Source: DAOUEG01 sp964589285 | GTDB taxonomy: Bacteria; Chloroflexota; Dehalococcoidia; Dehalococcoidales; RBG-16-60-22 | Assembly (NCBI GenBank): GCA_964589285.1 | Contig: CAZPSP010000014.1 | Location: forward strand, 1-27,842 | Reading direction: 5' to 3' | Length of the DNA: 27,842 nucleotides | Part shown: positions 22,603 to 27,842 of the stretch, one piece after another | How positions within the stretch are numbered: the stretch's first letter is position 1 | Layout of the letters: every line of letters starts with the position of its first letter | The notes under the pieces: generated by a model | What the model was told of the DNA's origin: nothing | What the model saw: only the letters and a program-made list of their open reading frames with translations | Database searches by the model: none | Position numbers and translations under genes: made by a program

Positions 22603-23364
22603 ATGTCAGCCGAACTATCCGTTGAACGGAAGCTCAGCAAGTTGCGGGTCTGGAATGTTGTCGTGGGCGTTATCCTGGCGGTGCAGGCGGCACTGATGGC
22701 TGTCCTGACAAATGATTTTTCGCTCCCTGTGACCGCCACCTTCATGACCGGGCCTCCCGGCAGCGCTTCCGAACTCAGCCACCTGTTCGACATTGCAACA
22801 GGCTGGGGCGTTTTCATTTTCCTGGCGATTTCCGCGGCGGCGCTGCTTCTCATCGCATCCCCGCTCGTGTTCCCGTGGTACAAGCGCAACCTGCTGGAAA
22901 ACCGAAACTACGGGCGCTGGATCGAGTATTTTTTCAGCTCATCGATCATGATCGTTCTCATCTCGCAGATCTGCGGCATCAGCGATGTGGCGGCGCTGGC
23001 GGCCATTTTCGGCATTAATGCATCGATGATATTGTTCGGAGCGCTCCAGGAAAAGTACGAGCAGCCTGGCAAACCGAGCTGGCTGCCGTTCTGGTTCGGC
23101 AGCTTCGCGGGAATCGTGCCATGGATCGCCATTATCATTTACGTCGTGGCGCCGGGAGTGGACGTTTCGCCCCCCGGATTCGTCTACGGCATCGTCGCTT
23201 CGCTTTTCGTGTTCTTCAATTGTTTTGCCCTGAACATGATACTTCAGTACAAGAAAGTCGGACCGTGGCGCGACTATCTTTTTGGGGAAAAGGTCTACAT
23301 CATCCTCAGCCTCACCGCCAAAGCCTTGCTGGCCTGGCAGGTATTCTTCCCTGTCTTGATGTAG
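22603..23364 (+). CDS. Heliorhodopsin
   Basis: 253 residues, seven hydrophobic helices. It follows the heliorhodopsin pattern nearly end to end: LTNDFSLPVT, TGPPGS, RWIEYFFSSSIMIVLISQIC, FGINASMILFGALQEKYEQP, LPFWFGSFAGIVPWI, VYGIVASLFVFFNCFAL, then WRDYLFGEKVYIILSLTAK. The retinal Schiff-base lysine is K240 (LSLTAK) and its counterion is E108 (WIEY). From my recall of prototype 48C12, the helix A and B histidines (H23, H80) are replaced here by hydrophobic residues. The start has AAGGAGG six bases upstream. Heliorhodopsins have inverted topology with a cytoplasmic N-terminus and do not pump ions; a sensory or enzyme-modulating role is thought likely. A terminator follows, so it is its own transcript. 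Confidence 0.97.
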   Translation: MSAELSVERKLSKLRVWNVVVGVILAVQAALMAVLTNDFSLPVTATFMTGPPGSASELSHLFDIATGWGVFIFLAISAAALLLIASPLVFPWYKRNLLENRNYGRWIEYFFSSSIMIVLISQICGISDVAALAAIFGINASMILFGALQEKYEQPGKPSWLPFWFGSFAGIVPWIAIIIYVVAPGVDVSPPGFVYGIVASLFVFFNCFALNMILQYKKVGPWRDYLFGEKVYIILSLTAKALLAWQVFFPVLM

Positions 23365-23389
23365 CCCGTTCTGCAACGCAAACCCGCCA

Positions 23390-23420
23390 GCCGCCGGAAA
23401 AACCGGCGGCTTCTTTTTTT
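23390..23420 (+). terminator. Intrinsic terminator after the heliorhodopsin gene
   Basis: An 8-bp stem GCCGCCGG / CCGGCGGC with an AAAAA loop, followed by TTCTTTTTTT. It begins 25 bases after the stop. Confidence 0.92.
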
Positions 23421-23502
23421 GTTCATTGGTTTCTTTTTTGCCCTCCACCTTCCTTTCGCGTTATGATGCTTAGAACGAACAGGTTGAGAAAGGAACCGTA
23501 AC

Positions 23503-24042
23503 ATGGGCAAATATGATAAATACATTATCTCCGGGAGACAACCGGGGAGCCAGGCGAGCCCCAGCCCCCTGGTGGCATGGGTGAATGATGGCATTTTCAA
23601 AGGTTCCCACCAGTACCATTGTCACTGGGTCATGGAAACGCCGCCGAACAACCCCGAAGCTTCATGGAAAGACATGGGACACGGTCCGCATGAGCATAAA
23701 GCGGTGGAGGCGGTCATCCACATCGGCACCAACCCGGATGACCCGCTCGACCTGGGCGGCGAGGTCTGGTTTTACCTGGGACCGGAGGCGGAGAAGCATG
23801 TTATCACGAATTCCTGCCTGGTGTACCTGCCCGCCGGTTTCATTCACAGCCCGTGGGTCATTGCGCGGGTAGACCGGCCGTTCGTCATCGTAACGGTGCA
23901 GCAGGAGACCGAGCACACGGAAAAGCCGCACCCGGAGATCGTCTCCGAGGAAGAAAACAAGCACTTGATGTACATTTCTCAAGGTTACGAGAGCAAAGAA
24001 AGAATCGTCACCATGCCGGAGCAAATGAAGAAGAGCTGGTAG
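23503..24042 (+). CDS. Single-domain cupin protein (paralogue 3 of a local family)
   Basis: 179 residues. Motif 1 is GPHEHKAVEAVIHIG with HxHx3E intact; next comes NPDDPLDLGGEVWFYLG, the family signature. Motif 2 is YLPAGFIHSPWVI with its histidine, then RVDRPFVIVTV, very like domain 1 of the double cupin (NRVDRPVFFIDV). About 35 extra residues at the C-terminus (ENKHLMYISQGYESKERI) are not in the other copies. AAAGGAA lies before the ATG. It is separated from the heliorhodopsin by a terminator and followed by a hairpin repeat with a T-run. Metal binding is likely; reaction unknown. Confidence 0.85.
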   Translation: MGKYDKYIISGRQPGSQASPSPLVAWVNDGIFKGSHQYHCHWVMETPPNNPEASWKDMGHGPHEHKAVEAVIHIGTNPDDPLDLGGEVWFYLGPEAEKHVITNSCLVYLPAGFIHSPWVIARVDRPFVIVTVQQETEHTEKPHPEIVSEEENKHLMYISQGYESKERIVTMPEQMKKSW

Positions 24043-24072
24043 GAGATTGAGACTTACCGTCAGAAGGCACCG

Positions 24073-24107
24073 CTCATGGTTCGGCAGGCTCACCATGAGT
24101 CCGTTTT
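24073..24107 (+). repeat. Dispersed hairpin repeat with T-run after the third cupin gene
   Basis: CTCATGGT (24073-24080) and ACCATGAG (24092-24099) form a perfect 8-bp stem around TCGGCAGGCTC, followed by TCCGTTTTT. The reverse of the loop, GAGCCTGCCGA, matches the loop of the element at 9920-9952 at nine of 11 positions, while the stems differ. It may terminate the cupin gene. Confidence 0.65.
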
Positions 24108-24131
24108 TAGGTATGTTTGATTCATAGGTGC

Positions 24132-24165
24132 GGCGGGTAATAATGGTGGAAGGATTTTACCCGCC
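24132..24165. repeat. Inverted repeat with GGCGGGTAA arms
   Basis: GGCGGGTAA (24132-24140) and TTACCCGCC (24157-24165), perfect 9-bp arms with a 16-base loop, ending 19 bases before the 3' end of the AT-rich gene. The sequence resembles another genome-dispersed element type (GGCGGGT ... ACCCGCCCTAC) that I associate with Chloroflexota; only one copy is in the window. Confidence 0.5.
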
Positions 24166-24184
24166 CTACGAGATCCTGCCTAAG

Positions 24185-25117
24185 TTACGTAATAATGATT
24201 TTTTCAATTTGAGTCAGGCACGTATCACATATATTGTTCAACAAATCTATGTTTTTAATGACAGGTAAATCATCGTTGTAGTCCTGACAACCAATTGGTC
24301 GTCCCTGTTCTCTCGGGTAACGAGACGTATTTTCATGAGAAAAGGTTAATGCTGCAAGGAAAAACACTGAAAAATACAGAAAACGTTCATCCAATATTTG
24401 TCTCAGATCGTCTTTGTTGTCATTTTCGCTGCTAGTATGCAATTGAATGCTACTAATGCCTGAATCAAGTATGAATTTTAGAGTTAGATTAAGCAATTCA
24501 TTGGTGCTTTCACCAGAGGGTGACTCTATAAGAGTAAAACCGGAGTTTGACTGATCGTACGTAAATAAATACTGATATTTTTTGCCATTGACATGTGGTA
24601 CTAATGATAGGGTGTCATTTTGCTCTAAATGCACTGATATCTGTTGTATTGAAGGTTTTATGCTTTTCTGGAATTCAATAACAAATTCGAGTGTAGCCAA
24701 CATATCTTCACAAGAATAACATTGTAGATTGAATATTGAAGATAGTAGCCCATCACTAGCATGTTTCGTTTTGCCGTTTTGTATTTTTCCCCATAAATCA
24801 ACTAATAGTCTCTTGCTATCATGCCCATATGGCTGTTTTAACCGCTCAGGTGTGAATTTTCCGGAATGAAGCGACAATGCTTTAACCATTTTTTCGATAC
24901 ATTGTTGGAGAAGGTATATAGAAAGAGCTTTGTCATGTAACTTTAAAACGTTGATTGCTTCACGGTCTTTTCTCGCTCTATTAATCCAATCGACAGCCTG
25001 TACGCCCGACTTATCCAAGCCCGGTGACTGCTTTAAAAGCAGGGTTCCAATATGAAAGAAGATCGATTCTAGGAACGATGTTTTTAGCGCCGACATACAT
25101 TGACGATATATTGACAT
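24185..25117 (-). CDS. Hypothetical protein with HEPN-like N-terminal region, AT-rich
   Basis: 310 residues from the ATG at 25117; a TTG seven codons earlier is a poorer start. The N-terminal third is helical and includes WINRARKDREAINVLKLHDK and YLLQQCIEKMVKALSLHSGK then YGHDSKRLL, the look of HEPN proteins (QQxxEKxxKA then a conserved HD). The C-terminal two thirds is a mixed fold I do not recognise. The gene is markedly AT-rich with rare-looking codons (ATA, TTA, AGA) against 58-60% GC neighbours, has no good Shine-Dalgarno, and sits between repeats and an unrelated gene. Horizontal acquisition, perhaps as a defence or toxin gene, is likely. Function unknown. Confidence 0.7.
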   Translation of the reverse strand: MSIYRQCMSALKTSFLESIFFHIGTLLLKQSPGLDKSGVQAVDWINRARKDREAINVLKLHDKALSIYLLQQCIEKMVKALSLHSGKFTPERLKQPYGHDSKRLLVDLWGKIQNGKTKHASDGLLSSIFNLQCYSCEDMLATLEFVIEFQKSIKPSIQQISVHLEQNDTLSLVPHVNGKKYQYLFTYDQSNSGFTLIESPSGESTNELLNLTLKFILDSGISSIQLHTSSENDNKDDLRQILDERFLYFSVFFLAALTFSHENTSRYPREQGRPIGCQDYNDDLPVIKNIDLLNNICDTCLTQIEKIIIT

Positions 25118-25158
25118 AAATATTACTATGAGATACAAGATACTTTTTTGTTAAGTTC

Positions 25159-26493
25159 TCAATACGTTCCGTATTCTATCGCCGCCTGCATGAACACCCT
25201 GAAATTCTCCGGGTTTCTGGTCTCCGTGGCGGAGCAGCCGCCGGCCAGGATGTACCCGCCGCCGGGCGCGCAGGTCTCGATGAGCCTGCGGCAGTTCTCC
25301 TTGACTTCCTCCGGCGTGCCGGTCACCACGAGCGAGGCCGGCACGTTGCCGCTTATGCAGCACTTGCCGTTGACCGCCTTCTTGGCGGCGGCCATGTCCG
25401 TGCGGTCGAACAGCCAGGTCACCCAGCCCTTGGGGAAGTCGCCGAGATATTCCAGGCGCTGGTTGTAGGAACCTTCCGCGAAGAGCGTCACCATGATGCC
25501 GTCATCGATGAGGGCGTCGATGAATTTCTTCAGGGTCGGCCAGTAGAACTTCTCGAATTGAGCGCGGGACATGAAGGCGTCATCGCCCTTGTGGAGCGGG
25601 AAGGTGACGGTCATGCCGTTCGAAGCCCTCATGCTTTCGAGTGTTCTCTTAATATGAATATCAGCCGCCACGTCGATAGCTTCGAGGAGCTTCTGCGGCT
25701 GGCGGAACATGTCGATGGCGACGCCGGAGGTACCCCGCAGGTTATCGGCGATGAGATCGAACGGCGCGCTGGCCATACCGCCGCGTCCCGCCGGGAAACC
25801 CGCTTCAAGGCAGTCCCGGTAGAACCCCATCATGATCTGGTTCTGACGCTCCAGTTCCTCTCCGGCGGCAATGAACTTCTTGAACGATTCGCGCACGTCA
25901 GGGCGTGAGAACGGGAAGACCGGGACCATCGGCATGCCGTTCAGTTCGGTCAGGTGCGGGAAGTGCGCCCAGGCCTCGGCGGCGCCGATGGTGCGGGGAG
26001 TCAGCACCCGGAAACCGAAATCGGCGGGGTCATCGAGGTAGCGGTCGTATTCGTCGGCGGACATGTACTGCTTTTCATTGAACTGATAGGTGGTCGCATT
26101 GTCCCCGATGCCGTGGCCCGGCCAGGAATACTGGTGATAGTCAAGGATATCGAAGACCTTGCCGGAAAAGACCAGCCCGCCGCCGTAGGTATCCATGTCC
26201 TCGTAGAAGTCCCACATGAACTTCGTCCAGGCCTCACGGCATTTCTCATAATCGTACATGACGGTCTTGAAATCATACCCGGCATGGTACGCCGGGTAGC
26301 CGCCCGAGGGTATCGAAACCGGCACACGGTCCGGTTCTTCGCACAGGGTCGCCGCCATGTGGCGCTTCGCCCGCTCGTGGTACAGGCGTTCCGCTTTAGC
26401 GTCCTTGAACTTCACGTTGACCGGATTCAGGTAGTCCTTGATACGGTGCTCCCGTTTTTCTTCTTTCGTCATTTCAGACCACTGTTTTTCCAT
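25159..26493 (-). CDS. Uroporphyrinogen decarboxylase-family protein (probable corrinoid/methyl transfer type)
   Basis: 444 residues from the ATG at 26493, which has GGAGG just upstream; an upstream in-frame ATG adds 21 residues with no family match. The TIM barrel shows RVPVSIPSGGYPAYHAGYDF, a central GMASAPFDLIADNLRG, FPLHKGDDAFMSRAQFEKFY WPTLKK, LFAEGSYNQRLEYL, CCISGNVPASLVVTGTPEEV and GGYILAGGCSA. The final Cys region and CIxGN match the zinc-methyltransferase (MtaA-like) branch rather than true heme-pathway HemE. Such proteins in anaerobes demethylate methoxylated or methylated compounds with a corrinoid protein; none is seen here. Exact substrate unknown. It is divergent from the epimerase gene. 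Confidence 0.85.
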   Translation of the reverse strand: MEKQWSEMTKEEKREHRIKDYLNPVNVKFKDAKAERLYHERAKRHMAATLCEEPDRVPVSIPSGGYPAYHAGYDFKTVMYDYEKCREAWTKFMWDFYEDMDTYGGGLVFSGKVFDILDYHQYSWPGHGIGDNATTYQFNEKQYMSADEYDRYLDDPADFGFRVLTPRTIGAAEAWAHFPHLTELNGMPMVPVFPFSRPDVRESFKKFIAAGEELERQNQIMMGFYRDCLEAGFPAGRGGMASAPFDLIADNLRGTSGVAIDMFRQPQKLLEAIDVAADIHIKRTLESMRASNGMTVTFPLHKGDDAFMSRAQFEKFYWPTLKKFIDALIDDGIMVTLFAEGSYNQRLEYLGDFPKGWVTWLFDRTDMAAAKKAVNGKCCISGNVPASLVVTGTPEEVKENCRRLIETCAPGGGYILAGGCSATETRNPENFRVFMQAAIEYGTY

Positions 26494-26614
26494 GTGCCTC
26501 CATCGATTGCCTGTATTTTGGGTCCGGGAAAGGTTTATTCCGTAAAGTAATCTCAAGGCATTCTACTACCGGAAGAATGACAAATCAACATCATTCTGCT
26601 ATGCGCGACAAACG

Positions 26615-26623
26615 TGCTATAAT
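26615..26623 (+). promoter_or_regulatory. Extended -10 promoter of the epimerase gene
   Basis: TGCTATAAT (26615-26623), a consensus -10 with extended TG; the -35 is poor. Expected start near 26630, about 24 bases before the ATG. Confidence 0.65.
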
Positions 26624-26653
26624 CGTTCAGCCATTTGTTTGCAGGAGGGAATT

Positions 26654-27628
26654 ATGAACATACTCATCATGGGCGGCAGCGGACTGTTCGGCCGGAAGAC
26701 GGCCGCGGCGCTGCTGGCGGAAAAAGATGTAAAGACCGTGGTCTCGCTGGACCTTGCCGCGCCGCCGGACTGGTTTATGAAGACCATCGGTGGTGATACC
26801 GGGAAATTTCACTATGTACGCGGTAATGTGACTGAGTTCGAAGACGTCCTGAACGTCATGAAGCGGTACGACATCGACCGTGTCATCAACTGGGCGTTCA
26901 TCATGGTGGGCGGCGGCACCCGCATGGACCCGCGCCTGGTCACGAAGGTCAACGTCATGGGCATGAGCAACGCCTTCGAGGCGGCCAAACTCATGGGCGC
27001 CAACCGGGTGGTCTATGCCAGTTCCGAGACGGTCTATGGTCCGCAGTCCATGTACGGCGAACGGCCGGTGACCGAGGACGACGCCACTAACCCCACGCAT
27101 TCCTACGCGGTCTGCAAGAAGTATGCGGAGATCCTGGCCTACGAATACACCGAGCAGTTCGGGATGCAGTTCACGGGGCTCAGGCCGACCATCGGGTACG
27201 GGCACGGCGGGCGGTCGCCGGCGCAGTTCTGGTCGGACATGCCGTCATATGCCGCCGTTGGCAAGCCTTTCAAGATGGAGGAGGACGGTAACGCTTTTTC
27301 CTCCCTCGTGTACGCCGATGATGTAGCCGAATTTACAAAGCGCGCCATCATGGCGGATGCTTCCCCGCACCCGGTCTATAATATCGGCGGACCCGCCACC
27401 AGCCCCCGGCAAATGGCAGACGCCGTAAAGAAGTATATTCCTGATGCCAGTATCACATTTGGTACTGAATCGATGGGCCCCAAGGGCGAAGCGGGCTTGC
27501 CATGGCTGGTCAGCGGGGAACGGGCGAAGCAGGACTTCGGATTCGAGTGCCTGCCGATGGAGGAGGCCGTCCTCCGCCACATCAACGACGCACGCACCGA
27601 AGCTGGAATGCCGGCGATAAAGAGGTAG
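26654..27628 (+). CDS. NAD-dependent epimerase/dehydratase (extended SDR)
   Basis: 324 residues. The nucleotide motif is ILIMGGSGLFGRKTA (3-17), followed by the family NVMGMSNAFEAAKL, the serine motif VVYASSETVYGP and the YxxxK catalytic pair in SYAVCKKYAE. The substrate domain has LRPTIGYGHG and SSLVYADDVAEFTKRAI. Extended SDRs of this kind modify nucleotide sugars or other polyols and ketones. The start at 26654 is set by GGAGGG eight bases upstream; an earlier ATG at 26639 overlaps the leader. A transcript of its own; a probable terminator follows at 27724. Confidence 0.9.
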   Translation: MNILIMGGSGLFGRKTAAALLAEKDVKTVVSLDLAAPPDWFMKTIGGDTGKFHYVRGNVTEFEDVLNVMKRYDIDRVINWAFIMVGGGTRMDPRLVTKVNVMGMSNAFEAAKLMGANRVVYASSETVYGPQSMYGERPVTEDDATNPTHSYAVCKKYAEILAYEYTEQFGMQFTGLRPTIGYGHGGRSPAQFWSDMPSYAAVGKPFKMEEDGNAFSSLVYADDVAEFTKRAIMADASPHPVYNIGGPATSPRQMADAVKKYIPDASITFGTESMGPKGEAGLPWLVSGERAKQDFGFECLPMEEAVLRHINDARTEAGMPAIKR

Positions 27629-27648
27629 GCCCACGCCTTGGTCCGCAC

Positions 27649-27842
27649 GCGGAACATCGCAACCAGGACGCCGGTCATTGCGAGCGTCCCGAAAAGAATT
27701 CAGCCGCAGGCTAACCACCTGCTCCCTCTTTTAGGGGGAATAAAAGGGGGTTTTACTGCGGAACATCGCGATGACACCATCAAGGCCCAATCGGTCATTG
27801 CGAGCGTCCCGATATCATTGGGACCGAAGCAATCCGTACTAA
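27649..27842. repeat. Two-copy repeat cluster with ATTGC...GCAAT elements
   Basis: GCGGAACATCGC occurs at 27649-27660 and 27758-27769. A 21-base element containing GGTCATTGCGAGCGTCCCGA occurs at 27672-27692 and 27792-27812. Spacing between the two differs (44 and 55 bases overall), so these are diverged repeats rather than a tandem duplication. The second copy continues to GGGACCGAAGCAATCC, which pairs with GTCCC and ATTGC to form an imperfect hairpin, like the ATTGCGAG ... GCAATCC elements scattered in many Dehalococcoidia. The copy at the edge runs to the end of the window. No gene is visible after 27628. Confidence 0.75.
27724..27754 (+). terminator. Probable terminator downstream of the epimerase gene
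   Basis: CCCTCTTTTA (27724-27733) pairs with TAAAAGGGGG (27741-27750), with one G-U wobble pair, around a seven-base loop and followed by TTTT. It is about 95 bases past the stop. Confidence 0.5.

Noticed and set aside
1..27842. tRNA, rRNA, integrase or transposase genes
   Set aside because: No cloverleaf-like or rRNA sequence and no recombinase or transposase motifs were seen by eye; a covariance-model scan would be more sensitive.

Overview
The window is 27.8 kb of roughly 58-60% GC bacterial DNA with strong Shine-Dalgarno sites, sigma70-type promoters, many start/stop overlaps and about 28 protein genes. No rRNA, tRNA, CRISPR array or insertion sequence was seen. Gene content points to an anaerobic or microaerophilic Chloroflexota, probably Dehalococcoidia. 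The clues are a DUF5667-type protein beside an ECF sigma factor, multi-CxxC zinc-ribbon protein, a UroD-family methyltransferase-like protein, several FAD and Fe-S oxidoreductases, and dispersed hairpin repeats of the kind common in that group. The taxon is inferred from content, not from a marker gene.

Layout. 1-3548: a dipeptide/oligopeptide ABC importer operon (permease cut by the left edge, second permease, two ATPases). 3640-5830: an RNA-metabolism cluster of zinc-ribbon protein, ribosomal protein S21 and a DEAD-box RNA helicase, with structured leaders in front of the first two. 5842-7267: a YtrA-type GntR repressor and a membrane protein, behind a promoter with an embedded palindrome. 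7251-11925: redox genes (an FAD reductase, an iron-sulfur flavoprotein, a cupin, and an FAD subunit with its 2[4Fe-4S] ferredoxin). 11992-14749: an ECF sigma factor, a membrane DUF5667 protein that is a candidate anti-sigma factor, a cysteine-rich secreted protein and a 51-residue secreted peptide missed by ordinary length cut-offs. The same bipartite promoter, TGTAACAA-N12-CCCGTTA, stands before the sigma gene and again before the secreted genes. 14842-16747: a GntR regulator fused to a molybdate-type ligand domain, then a HepT/MntA toxin-antitoxin pair. 16828-21224: a five-gene operon (VOC protein, zinc alcohol dehydrogenase, split transketolase, double cupin). 21280-24110: an Fe-S Old Yellow Enzyme homologue, a heliorhodopsin and another cupin. 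24132-25117: an AT-rich orphan gene with a HEPN-like N-terminal part. 25159-27628: a UroD-family protein divergent from an NAD-dependent epimerase. The right edge holds repeat elements.

How it fits together. The cupin proteins (four domains in three genes) share one distinctive motif and sit among the oxidoreductases, the transketolase operon and the heliorhodopsin, so they look like a lineage-expanded family serving small-molecule catabolism. The sigma / DUF5667 / secreted-protein block is the best candidate for a self-contained undescribed system: a membrane-sensed, autoregulated cell-envelope response whose outputs are small exported proteins. The heliorhodopsin is the most striking single gene, because no retinal-making gene is visible here.
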